Shown here in pieces: positions 27,687 through 35,765 of a stretch of 64,000 nucleotides of DNA. The DNA lies in assembly GCF_900142655.1 (NCBI RefSeq), contig NZ_FRBQ01000001.1:994115-1058114 (forward strand), written 5' to 3'. Every line of letters begins with the position of its first letter. Position 1 is the stretch's first letter. The DNA comes from Phytopseudomonas punonensis. GTDB taxonomy: Bacteria; Pseudomonadota; Gammaproteobacteria; Pseudomonadales; Pseudomonadaceae. A program made the position numbers and the translations under genes. A model generated the notes under the pieces. That model saw only the letters and a list, made by a program, of their open reading frames with translations, did no database searches and was not told where the DNA came from.

Positions 27687-28543
27687 TGTACTCGGTCTGT
27701 TTCGACGGCAGCTTCGCTGGCTGGCGAGATGCAGCCAGAATCCAGTTGCGCCGCGGCCGGGCCCCACATCAACTGAGCTGGGTGCAGGACACCCAGGAAA
27801 ATCAGGATCTGTTCGGCCAGTTGGATGAGGCGCAACCGGCCATGGCAGTTGATCGCCCCGTGCGTGTGCCGCGCGCCTTGATCGACCAATTGGAAAGTGC
27901 GGCACGCTTTCGCTGCCCCCAGCGCTGGGCGCTGCTGTACCGCATTCTCTGGCGTGTCGCCAACGGCGATCAGGCAGCCATGCTGGCGGGCGATGTAGAC
28001 GGCAGCGAGCTGCACGCACGCCTAAAGGCCGTGCGCCGCGAAGCTCACCACCTGCATGCCTTTCTGCGCTTCAAACCGCGAGATGCAATCGCAGGCGGGC
28101 CGGAGCTAGTAGCCTGGTACGAGCCCGCCCACGACATCCTCGCCAGTGCCTCTGGGCACTTCGCCGAGCGCCTTGGCCGGCAGACTTGGCTGATCGCCAC
28201 GCCGGAGGATGGTGTGTACTGGGATGGTGAGAAGTTGCATCACGCCAATCCTTGCCCGCTTGAATGGCAGCAGTTGGCACAACGCACCAATGACTGTAAC
28301 GAAGCCATGTGGCTGGCCTACTACGGCAGCACCTTCAACCCGGCGCGGCTGAATCGCAGCGTACTGGAAACCAATATGCCGGTGCGTTTCTGGCGCAACC
28401 TGCCGGAAGGCCCGTTGATTCCCAGGTTAATGAGCCAGGCCAGAGCTGGCGCCCAGGCTGATGGCCAGGCCCAGGCAGTGGCCATCCAGCCGGGAAAGCG
28501 CATCAACGCGGATGCAGAGAAAGTGCTGCCGGTACGGCAGTGA
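27686..28543 (+). CDS. DUF4130-type putative DNA repair partner protein, no glycosylase domain seen
   Basis: A 285-residue protein starting MYSVCFDGSFAGWRDAARIQL, the N-terminus of the family that accompanies the repair-type radical-SAM enzyme. Conserved segments include HHLHAFLRFKPRD, YEPAHDILASASGHFAERL, WLIATPEDGVYWDG and a C-terminal FWRNLPEGPLIPRL. In many bacteria the family is fused to a uracil-DNA-glycosylase-like domain; here the protein ends about 45 residues after the DUF4130 region, so that domain is absent. The ATG overlaps the radical-SAM stop (TGATG), which implies coupled expression and a shared complex. The biochemical role is unknown. Confidence 0.84.
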   Translation: MYSVCFDGSFAGWRDAARIQLRRGRAPHQLSWVQDTQENQDLFGQLDEAQPAMAVDRPVRVPRALIDQLESAARFRCPQRWALLYRILWRVANGDQAAMLAGDVDGSELHARLKAVRREAHHLHAFLRFKPRDAIAGGPELVAWYEPAHDILASASGHFAERLGRQTWLIATPEDGVYWDGEKLHHANPCPLEWQQLAQRTNDCNEAMWLAYYGSTFNPARLNRSVLETNMPVRFWRNLPEGPLIPRLMSQARAGAQADGQAQAVAIQPGKRINADAEKVLPVRQ

Positions 28544-28581
28544 ACTGCTTACGGTTGCTATGGGATATCAGCAGGCAATAA

Positions 28582-28601
28582 AAACCCGCCGAAGCGGGTT
28601 T
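28582..28601. terminator. Terminator between the radical-SAM operon and pilU
   Basis: The stem aaacccgc/gcgggttt has a 4-nt loop, with As before it and Ts in the right arm, 38 bases after the DUF4130 gene and 30 bases from the pilU stop. It suits both convergent transcripts. Confidence 0.75.
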
Positions 28602-28631
28602 GTCTGTGCGGCCATCTAGGAGACAGATAGG

Positions 28632-29777
28632 TCAGCGAAAGCGCCGACCCTGATCTTCGTCGCTGATTTCCAATGACAGCCCCTGGGAAACACTGGTCAG
28701 GTGCTCGCCATCGGTTTCCGAGCCGAGCTTGATCATCAGGCGCAGGTCGTTCGCCGAGTCGGCGTAAAGCAAGGCATCTTCATAGGTGATTTCGCCCTGG
28801 CTATAGAGGTTGTAAAGCGCCTGATCGAAGGTCTGCATGCCTTGTTCGGTGGAGCGTTTCATCAACGCCTTGAGCTCGTGCACCTCGCCCTTGCGGATCA
28901 AATCAGCCGCCAGCGGCGTGTTGATCAGCACTTCGATCACCGCACGGCGGCCCTTACCGTCGGGAGTGGGGATCAGTTGCTGGGCGACGATGGCCTTGAG
29001 GTTCAGCGACAAGTCCATCCACACCTGATTCTGCCGATCCGCCGGAAAGAAGTTGATGATCCGGTCCAGCGCCTGGTTGGCGTTGTTGGCGTGCAGAGTG
29101 GCCAGGCACAGGTGACCGGTTTCGGCGAAGGCCACGGCGTGGTCCATGGTCTCGCGGGTACGCACCTCACCAATCAGAATCACGTCCGGCGCCTGGCGCA
29201 GGGTGTTCTTCAATGCGACTTCGAAGGAGTCGGTATCGATGCCCACTTCCCGCTGGGTGACGATGCAGTTCTGGTGCTGGTGAATGTACTCGATCGGGTC
29301 TTCGATGGAGATGATGTGGCCGCTGCTGTTCTTGTTGCGGTAGCCGATCATCGCCGCTAGCGAGGTGGACTTGCCGGTGCCGGTCGCGCCGACGAACAGC
29401 ACCAGGCCGCGCTTGGTCAGCGCCAGCTTCTTGAGGATTTCCGGCAGCTTGAGATCATCGAGCGTCGGGATGTTGGTTTCGATGCGACGCAAAACCATGC
29501 CAGCCAGGTTGCGCTGGTAGAAAGCGCTGACCCGAAAACGACCAATGCCGCGGGCGCTGATCGCAAAGTTGCACTCGTGGTTCTCGGCGAATTCCCGACG
29601 CTGCTGTTCGTTCATCACGCCATGCACGGTTTCACGGGTCATTTCCGGTGACAGCGGGGTCTTGGTCACGGGCATGATCTTGCCGTTGACCTTCATCGAC
29701 GGTGGCACGCCAGCGGTGATGAACAGATCGGAACCGCCCTTCTCGACCATCAGGCGCAACAGTTTTTCGAATTCCAT
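28632..29777 (-). CDS. pilU: PilU, type IV pilus retraction ATPase paralogue
   Basis: Cytoplasmic hexameric ATPase that works with PilT to retract type IV pili under load. The 381-residue product has the N-terminal PAS-like region, Walker A at residues 130-137 (GATGTGKS), the Asp box and Walker B (DVILIGEVRTRETM) and the His box (ETGHLCLATLHANN). The C-terminal extension is rich in charged residues. It lies downstream of pilT on the same strand, separated by 157 bp that contain a hairpin repeat, so some polarity between the two is possible. Confidence 0.97.
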   Translation of the reverse strand: MEFEKLLRLMVEKGGSDLFITAGVPPSMKVNGKIMPVTKTPLSPEMTRETVHGVMNEQQRREFAENHECNFAISARGIGRFRVSAFYQRNLAGMVLRRIETNIPTLDDLKLPEILKKLALTKRGLVLFVGATGTGKSTSLAAMIGYRNKNSSGHIISIEDPIEYIHQHQNCIVTQREVGIDTDSFEVALKNTLRQAPDVILIGEVRTRETMDHAVAFAETGHLCLATLHANNANQALDRIINFFPADRQNQVWMDLSLNLKAIVAQQLIPTPDGKGRRAVIEVLINTPLAADLIRKGEVHELKALMKRSTEQGMQTFDQALYNLYSQGEITYEDALLYADSANDLRLMIKLGSETDGEHLTSVSQGLSLEISDEDQGRRFR

Positions 29778-29845
29778 GGGTGCTTACCTAAATGCGCTGG
29801 CGCGATGTTCAATTGTCGGCGGATGGATTCCCACCAGCCGGGCCA

Positions 29846-29935
29846 AGAATCTGTTCACGATCTTGCGAGCTAGAGCGATACGAGCTTGTTTTTAACGCAG
29901 TAGCGCCGACGCGCAGCTGATCGTGAATAGATTCT
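29846..29935. repeat. Hairpin repeat copy B between pilT and pilU (90 bp)
   Basis: Terminal inverted repeats agaatctgttcacgatc and gatcgtgaatagattct match at 16 of 17 positions. The right end is the first base of the pilT stop codon (complement strand). Internally it shares long stretches with the copy at 38.5 kb, such as tgcgagctagagc and tttttaacgc, and looks like that copy with about 50 bp deleted from the middle. Confidence 0.8.
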
Positions 29936-30969
29936 CAGAAGTTTTCCGGGGTTTTGGCTTTCTCACGGGCGCTTTCGCGGCTGACCAGGCCTTTGGAAAC
30001 CAGCCTTTTCAGGCACGCATCCAGAGTTTCCATGCCCAGCGCACCGCCGGTCTGGATGGCCGAATACATCTGCGCGACTTTGTCCTCGCGGATCAGGTTG
30101 CGGATCGCTGGAGTGCCGATCATGATTTCGTGGGCGGCCACACGGCCGCCGCCAATCTTCTTCAGCAGCGTCTGGGAAATTACCGCCTGCAGCGATTCGG
30201 AGAGCATCGAGCGCACCATGGACTTCTCTTCGGCCGGGAAGACGTCGACCACCCGGTCGATAGTTTTGGCAGCAGAGGTGGTGTGCAAGGTGCCGAATAC
30301 CAAGTGGCCGGTTTCCGCGGCGGTCAGTGCCAGGCGGATGGTTTCCAGGTCGCGCATCTCGCCGACCAGGATGATGTCCGGGTCTTCACGCAGTGCCGAG
30401 CGCAGGGCTTCGGAGAAGCCGTGGGTGTCGCGGTGCACTTCACGCTGGTTGATCAGGCACTTTTTCGATTCGTGAACGAATTCGATCGGGTCTTCGACGG
30501 TAAGAATGTGGTGGTACTTGTTGCTATTGATGTAGTCGAGCATCGCCGCCAGGGTGGTGGACTTGCCCGAACCGGTTGGCCCGGTCACCAACACCAGCCC
30601 GCGCGGCACGTCGGAGATCTTCTTGAAGATCTCGCCCATGCCAAGGTCTTCCATGCTCAGCACTTTCGATGGAATGGTCCGGAATACCGCACCGCTGCCA
30701 CGGTTCTGGTTGAAGGCGTTGACCCGGAAGCGCGCCACACCCGGCACTTCGAACGAGAAGTCGGTCTCGAGGAACTCTTCGAAATCCTTGCGCTGCTTGT
30801 CATTCATGATGTCGTAGATCAGCGCATGCACCTGCTTGTGATCGAGGGCAGGCAGGTTGATCCGGCGTACATCGCCGTCGACCCGGATCATCGGCGGCAA
30901 GCCTGCTGAAAGGTGCAGGTCCGACGCGCCTTGCTTGGCGCTGAAGGCAAGCAGCTCGGTGATATCCAT
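29935..30969 (-). CDS. pilT: PilT, type IV pilus retraction ATPase
   Basis: Hexameric motor that depolymerises the pilus and powers twitching. The 344-residue product has an N-terminal MDITELLAFSAKQGASDLHLS, Walker A at residues 130-137 (GPTGSGKS), Walker B (DIILVGEMRDLETI), the His box (ETGHLVFGTLHTTS) and the AIRNLIRE motif known to be needed for retraction. The gene is divergent from yggS with a 136-bp shared upstream region. Its stop codon touches a hairpin repeat that separates it from pilU. Confidence 0.98.
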   Translation of the reverse strand: MDITELLAFSAKQGASDLHLSAGLPPMIRVDGDVRRINLPALDHKQVHALIYDIMNDKQRKDFEEFLETDFSFEVPGVARFRVNAFNQNRGSGAVFRTIPSKVLSMEDLGMGEIFKKISDVPRGLVLVTGPTGSGKSTTLAAMLDYINSNKYHHILTVEDPIEFVHESKKCLINQREVHRDTHGFSEALRSALREDPDIILVGEMRDLETIRLALTAAETGHLVFGTLHTTSAAKTIDRVVDVFPAEEKSMVRSMLSESLQAVISQTLLKKIGGGRVAAHEIMIGTPAIRNLIREDKVAQMYSAIQTGGALGMETLDACLKRLVSKGLVSRESAREKAKTPENF

Positions 30970-31105
30970 GGGACTCCCTAATGACGGTAGAATGCCGCGT
31001 AACTCAGGATAGGGGCCTTGGGGGGATCACCATGTGGCTGCGTGAGCACGCCCTTCGGAGACCACCGTCAAGCCCGCAGAAACGCTCAGGCGGCAGGCGC
31101 AGGTA

Positions 31106-31792
31106 ATGTCCACGATAGCAGAGAATATTGCAAAGGTCGGTGTGCGGATCCGTGAGGCGGCGCAAGCCTCGCAGCGAGATTTTTCATCCATTGGCCTGCT
31201 TGCCGTTAGCAAGACCAAGCCCGCCGAGGCCATTCGCGAAGCCCACGCGGCCGGCCTGCACGACTTTGGCGAGAACTACCTGCAGGAAGCGTTGGATAAG
31301 CAAACGCAGTTGGCTGACCTGCCGCTGACCTGGCATTTCATCGGCCCCATCCAGTCCAACAAGACCCGCCCCATCGCCGAGCATTTCGCCTGGGTACATT
31401 CGGTGGATCGCCTGAAGATCGCCGAACGCCTGAGTGCCCAGCGTCCGGGCGAGCTGCCGCCGCTGAACATCTGCCTGCAAGTCAACGTCAGCGGCGAAGC
31501 CAGCAAATCCGGCTGCCAACCCGAAGAGCTCGCCGAGCTGGCACAGGCGGTTACACAACTGCCCAACCTGCGTTTGCGCGGATTGATGACAATTCCCGAG
31601 CCCACCGATGACGTCACCGCCCAGCGGGCTGCCTTCGCTCGTTTGCGCGCTTTGCGGGACGGCCTGAACCTCGATCTCGACACTCTGTCCATGGGCATGA
31701 GTCACGACCTCGAGGCAGCTATCGCCGAGGGCGCGACCTGGGTACGCATCGGCACGGCGCTGTTTGGTGAACGTGACTACAGCAAGACCTGA
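31106..31792 (+). CDS. YggS-family pyridoxal phosphate homeostasis protein
   Basis: PLP-binding protein (alanine racemase-like barrel without racemase activity) that maintains PLP and amino-acid homeostasis. The 228 residues include the PLP lysine context LLAVSKTKPAEAIREA, the HFIGPIQSNKTR segment and SMGMSHDLEAAIAEGATWVRIGTALFG, all diagnostic. It starts the yggS-proC-yggT-yggU run found in many gammaproteobacteria and lies divergent from pilT. Confidence 0.96.
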   Translation: MSTIAENIAKVGVRIREAAQASQRDFSSIGLLAVSKTKPAEAIREAHAAGLHDFGENYLQEALDKQTQLADLPLTWHFIGPIQSNKTRPIAEHFAWVHSVDRLKIAERLSAQRPGELPPLNICLQVNVSGEASKSGCQPEELAELAQAVTQLPNLRLRGLMTIPEPTDDVTAQRAAFARLRALRDGLNLDLDTLSMGMSHDLEAAIAEGATWVRIGTALFGERDYSKT

Positions 31793-31828
31793 ATGCCCGA
31801 TCTCGACTCTCCAGATAGGAACCTCCCC

Positions 31829-32647
31829 ATGACCACTCCCCGCATCGCCTTTATCGGCGCCGGCAACATGGCTGCCAGCCTGATCGGCGGGCTGCTCGCC
31901 CAGGGCCTGCCAGCGGGTGCCATCCGCGCCAGCGACCGTGGCGCCGAACAACGCGAGAAGATCGCCAACGAACACGGTATCGAGGTGGTGGCCAGCAATG
32001 CCGAGGCCTGCCGTGACGCCGACGTGATCGTCCTGGCAGTCAAGCCGCAGGTGATGAAGGACGTGTGCCTGGACCTGGCGTCCCATGTGCAGGCCGGCCA
32101 GCTGATCGTCTCCATCGCCGCCGGCATTACCAGCGCCAGCCTGGAAAACTGGCTGGGCGAGCGCGCCATCGTGCGCTGCATGCCCAATACCCCGTCACTG
32201 CTGCGCCTGGGCGCCAGCGGCCTGTACGCCAATGCACAGGTCAGCGCTGAACAGCGCCAGCAAGCCGAGCAGTTGCTCAGCGCTGTCGGCATGGCGGTGT
32301 GGCTGGACGAGGAAAAACTGATCGACGCGGTCACGGCCGTCTCCGGCAGCGGCCCGGCCTACTTCTTCCTGCTGATCGAGGCGATGACCGCCAGCGGCGA
32401 GAAGCTCGGCCTGCCCCGCGACGTCGCCGCCAAGCTGACGATGCAAACCGCCCTGGGCGCCGCGCAGATGGCATTGAACAGTGACGTCGACGCCGCCGAA
32501 CTGCGCCGCCGCGTCACCTCTCCGGCCGGCACCACCGAAGCGGCCATCAAGACATTCCAGGCTGGCGGCTTCGAAGCCCTGGTCGAGCAGGCCGTCAAGG
32601 CCGCCGATCAGCGCTCGGCCGAGCTGGCCGAACAACTGGGTCAATAA
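31829..32647 (+). CDS. proC: Pyrroline-5-carboxylate reductase
   Basis: Last step of proline synthesis, NAD(P)H reduction of pyrroline-5-carboxylate. The 272-residue form starting at the ATG 31829 opens with the Rossmann motif RIAFIGAGNMAASLIGG and has AGGA upstream; an open extension to 31793 lacks homology. The C-terminal dimer domain holds the signature segment from AVSGSGPAYFF and the SPAGTTEAAI loop. It follows yggS by 36 bp. Confidence 0.97.
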   Translation: MTTPRIAFIGAGNMAASLIGGLLAQGLPAGAIRASDRGAEQREKIANEHGIEVVASNAEACRDADVIVLAVKPQVMKDVCLDLASHVQAGQLIVSIAAGITSASLENWLGERAIVRCMPNTPSLLRLGASGLYANAQVSAEQRQQAEQLLSAVGMAVWLDEEKLIDAVTAVSGSGPAYFFLLIEAMTASGEKLGLPRDVAAKLTMQTALGAAQMALNSDVDAAELRRRVTSPAGTTEAAIKTFQAGGFEALVEQAVKAADQRSAELAEQLGQ

Positions 32648-32658
32648 GGAGACACATA

Positions 32659-33249
32659 ATGATCGGTCTGAACACCGCTGCCATTTACATCCTGCAGACC
32701 ATCGGCAGCTTTTACCTGCTGATCGTTCTGCTGCGCTTCATCCTGCAACTGGTGCGGGCGGACTTCTATAATCCGCTCAGCCAGTTCATCGTGCGCGCCA
32801 CCCACCCGCTGCTCAAACCACTGCGCAAGATCATTCCAAGCCTGGGCGGGCTCGACCTGGCGTCTCTGGTGCTGGCGCTAATCGTCCAGTTCGTGCTGAT
32901 GGCGCTGACCTTGATGCTGATGGGCGTGGGCGTCGGTGAGCCATTGCTGATTCTGGTCTGGTCGATCATTGGCGTCACTGCCCTGCTGCTCAAGGTGTTC
33001 TTCTTCGCCCTGATCATCAGCGTGATCCTTTCCTGGGTCGCCCAGGGCTCGCACAACCCGGCAGCCTTGCTGGTCAGCCAGATCTGCGAGCCGTTGCTGG
33101 CACCGATCCGCCGCATCCTGCCCAACCTGGGCGGCCTCGACCTGTCGCCGATCGTGGCGTTCCTGATCCTCAACCTGATCGACATGCTGGTGATTCGCAA
33201 CCTGGCGATCAGCACCGGCATGTTCAGCGGCCTGAGCCTGGCGATCTGA
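32659..33249 (+). CDS. YggT-family membrane protein
   Basis: A 196-residue inner-membrane protein with two YggT repeats. Each has a hydrophobic helix followed by a conserved segment: NPLSQFIVRATHPLLKPLRK in the first half and SQICEPLLAPIRRILPNLGG in the second. The function is not settled; family members have been linked to osmotic tolerance and to cell division factors in other bacteria. It follows proC by 11 bp with AAGGAGA as ribosome binding site and precedes yggU by 4 bp. Confidence 0.93.
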   Translation: MIGLNTAAIYILQTIGSFYLLIVLLRFILQLVRADFYNPLSQFIVRATHPLLKPLRKIIPSLGGLDLASLVLALIVQFVLMALTLMLMGVGVGEPLLILVWSIIGVTALLLKVFFFALIISVILSWVAQGSHNPAALLVSQICEPLLAPIRRILPNLGGLDLSPIVAFLILNLIDMLVIRNLAISTGMFSGLSLAI

Positions 33250-33253
33250 GCCG

Positions 33254-33550
33254 ATGTCGTTTTACCGATGGGACGGCGATGCACTGATCCTCGACTGCCA
33301 CCTGCAGCCCAAGGCGAGCAATGACGCTTTCGCCGGGCTGCACGGTGAACGCCTGAAGATTCGTCTCACTGCCCCACCGGTGGACGGCAAGGCCAATGCG
33401 CATCTGCTGGCCTTTCTGGCTGAGGCTTTCGGCGTCGCCAAGAGCCAGGTCAGCCTGCTAAGTGGCCAGCAGAGCCGCCAGAAGCGCGTGCGCATTCAGG
33501 CACCCGTCATATTGCCGGCCGAACTGGGCCTGACCGCTCGCCCTTCCTGA
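33254..33550 (+). CDS. YggU/DUF167 family protein
   Basis: Small 98-residue cytoplasmic protein of the DUF167 family with unknown function. The conserved core is LKIRLTAPPVDGKANAHLLAFLA followed by a GxxSR-like segment (LLSGQQSRQKRVRI). It is the fourth gene of the yggS-proC-yggT-yggU operon-like group. Confidence 0.92.
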   Translation: MSFYRWDGDALILDCHLQPKASNDAFAGLHGERLKIRLTAPPVDGKANAHLLAFLAEAFGVAKSQVSLLSGQQSRQKRVRIQAPVILPAELGLTARPS

Positions 33551-33659
33551 ACGACCGGCAGGTGCCATTGCGACACAGTCGCCATTGACGTGGCCCTATG
33601 CCCTCGCATAATGCTCGGCAGCCCGCATCAACGCCGATGCCCTGTCAGGGAACCCACCG

Positions 33660-35642
33660 ATGAGCATGGAACGTCTCAGTGAGCAGGTCGATGCCTACGT
33701 CGCCTGGAAGCGCGAACTGGTTCGCGAGATCACCCGCTATCGCAGTTGGCTGGCCCATAACCGGTTGAGCAGCGAGGGCGTCGAGGCGCGCCTGGAGCGG
33801 GCACTGCGCCTGCTGCGTACTGACCACATCACCCTGGCGTTCGTCGGCGAGTTCTCCCGCGGCAAGACCGAGCTGATCAACAGCCTGTTCTTCTCCGAAT
33901 ACGGCCAGCGCCTGCTGCCTTCCCAGGCCGGGCGCACCACCATGTGTCCGACGGAAATTCTCTACGACCCAGGCGCCGAGCAGCCGTATATCCGCCTGCT
34001 GCCGATCGAGACGCGCATCGCCGAGGCCAGCGTGGCGCAGTTCAAACGCACGCCCCGCCACTGGATGAATGTCACCCTGGACACCAGCGACCCGGACAGC
34101 ATGGCCAAAGCCTTCGCCCAGGTCGCCGCCAGCAAGGCCATGCCGGTGGAGAAGGCCATCAGCCTGGGCTTTCATCCGGACAACCTGGAAAGTACCGACA
34201 AATCCGGCCACGTGCTGGTGCCGGCTTGGCGTCACGCCATTGTCAACTTCGATCACCCGTTGCTGCGCCAGGGTTTGCGCATTCTCGACACGCCGGGCCT
34301 CAACGCCCTGGGCTGCGAGCCGGAGCTGACCCTGTCGATGCTGCCCAGCGCCCAGGCGGTGATCTTCCTGCTGTCCGCCGATACGGGCGTTACCGCCAGC
34401 GACCTGGATATCTGGCAGCAACATGTGCAGCCGCTCGACGATGAGCGCCAGGGCTGCCTGTATGCGGTGCTGAACAAGATTGACGTGCTGTGGGACGACC
34501 TGGCCGGCGATACCTTCGTCGCCAATGCCATCGAGCGGGTGCGCATGCAGGCGGCCCGACACCTAGGCATCGCTGCCCGGGACATTCTGCCGCTGTCGGC
34601 CAAACAGGCGCTGCTCGCCAAAGTGCGCAAGGACCCGGCGCTGCTGGCCCGCAGCCAGATGGCCGAGCTCGAGACGCTGCTCTGCGAGCGCATCGTGGCG
34701 CAAAAGGAACAGCTGCTCGAAGAGCGCGTGGTGCGCCAGGTGCTGGCCATGCTCAACAACAGCCAGCATGGGCTCGGCCTGCGCCTGGCCAAGGTCAACG
34801 AACAACTCGAGCTGCTCGACGAACGTCGTCAGGACAACGGCCAGATGCTCATGGAGCTGACCAGCCGTACCAAGGACGACCACACCGTGCACCACAAGCG
34901 CCTAGTGGCGTTGAAAACCAACCAGCGCCTGCTGCGCAACCAGGGCGAACGCCTGAAGACCTCAGCCCAGGCGGAGAAGCTCGAAGCACACCTCAACAGG
35001 CTGCGCAGCCAGCTCAACGGCGCCTGGACTACGCTGGGCATCAACCAGTCGATCCTGAGCTTCTTCACCGCCGTCGAGGATGACCTGCACAGCCTGTCCC
35101 ACGATGCCGACATGGCCAACCGCATGGTCGACGCCATCTACCGCCGGCATAACGAGGAAAACCCGCTGCAGGCAGTCGATGCACCGCGCTTCGAACTGGC
35201 GCCTTATGTGCGCGAACTGCGCCATTTGCAGAAGAAAGGCGACCGCTTCCGTCTGCGCCTCAAGACCCTACTGACCGAGCAGCGCAGCCTCAGCCGGCGC
35301 TTCTTCGCCACCCTGGTACAGGAAGTCATCGGCCTCCACCGCCGCCTGCGTCGCGATGCCGAACGCTGGGCTGACGAGGCGCTGATGCCGTTGATGCAGC
35401 ACACCCTGGAGCACAAGCAACTGCTGGAAGGCCACATGCTGCGCCTCAAGGCGCTGGCTCAGGACACCCAGCACGGCCGTCAGCGCCATCAGCAACTGGC
35501 CCAATATGGCGAGGAGCTAAAACAACAGCTCGCTCAGGCCGGCGACATGTTGCGCGTGATGCGCCGCCCGGCGCCCATTCAGCGCCAGGCCAAGGTAGTC
35601 ACGCTCAAGGGCATGCCGCGCCCGCTCGGCAACGCGGAGTAG
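33660..35642 (+). CDS. Dynamin-like GTPase
   Basis: A 660-residue protein of the dynamin superfamily. The G1 loop is at residues 63-70 (GEFSRGKT), G3 is the DTPG in ILDTPGLNALG, and G4 is NKID in AVLNKIDVLWDD. After the GTPase domain, from about residue 350 on, the protein is long, charged and helical, with coiled-coil character and few hydrophobic stretches. That suggests stalk-like helices and makes a transmembrane paddle doubtful. Bacterial dynamins act in membrane remodelling or stress protection; the role here is unknown. It stands alone between yggU and metX, with its own ribosome binding site (AGGGAA) and a terminator-like hairpin behind it. Confidence 0.85.
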   Translation: MSMERLSEQVDAYVAWKRELVREITRYRSWLAHNRLSSEGVEARLERALRLLRTDHITLAFVGEFSRGKTELINSLFFSEYGQRLLPSQAGRTTMCPTEILYDPGAEQPYIRLLPIETRIAEASVAQFKRTPRHWMNVTLDTSDPDSMAKAFAQVAASKAMPVEKAISLGFHPDNLESTDKSGHVLVPAWRHAIVNFDHPLLRQGLRILDTPGLNALGCEPELTLSMLPSAQAVIFLLSADTGVTASDLDIWQQHVQPLDDERQGCLYAVLNKIDVLWDDLAGDTFVANAIERVRMQAARHLGIAARDILPLSAKQALLAKVRKDPALLARSQMAELETLLCERIVAQKEQLLEERVVRQVLAMLNNSQHGLGLRLAKVNEQLELLDERRQDNGQMLMELTSRTKDDHTVHHKRLVALKTNQRLLRNQGERLKTSAQAEKLEAHLNRLRSQLNGAWTTLGINQSILSFFTAVEDDLHSLSHDADMANRMVDAIYRRHNEENPLQAVDAPRFELAPYVRELRHLQKKGDRFRLRLKTLLTEQRSLSRRFFATLVQEVIGLHRRLRRDAERWADEALMPLMQHTLEHKQLLEGHMLRLKALAQDTQHGRQRHQQLAQYGEELKQQLAQAGDMLRVMRRPAPIQRQAKVVTLKGMPRPLGNAE

Positions 35643-35654
35643 CACTGCAGTGCG

Positions 35655-35683
35655 GCGGTGCTCCCCAGGCCTGGGAGCACCGC
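35655..35683 (+). terminator. Hairpin terminator after the dynamin-like gene
   Basis: The stem gcggtgctccc/gggagcaccgc has a 7-nt loop, starting 12 bases past the stop and followed after 8 bases by a short T run. Confidence 0.65.
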
Positions 35684-35765
35684 AAGCACTTTTCTTGCCG
35701 CTGACAGGCGCGCTCTTTAGACTGCTGCACTTTCCCACATCCCTTTTCTTAGCCGAGCAGAGTCG

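Noticed and set aside
26433..28019. 528-codon minus-strand frame opposite the radical-SAM operon
   Set aside because: It overlaps both genes of the operon, which have clear motifs and coupling; the frame has no motif of its own.
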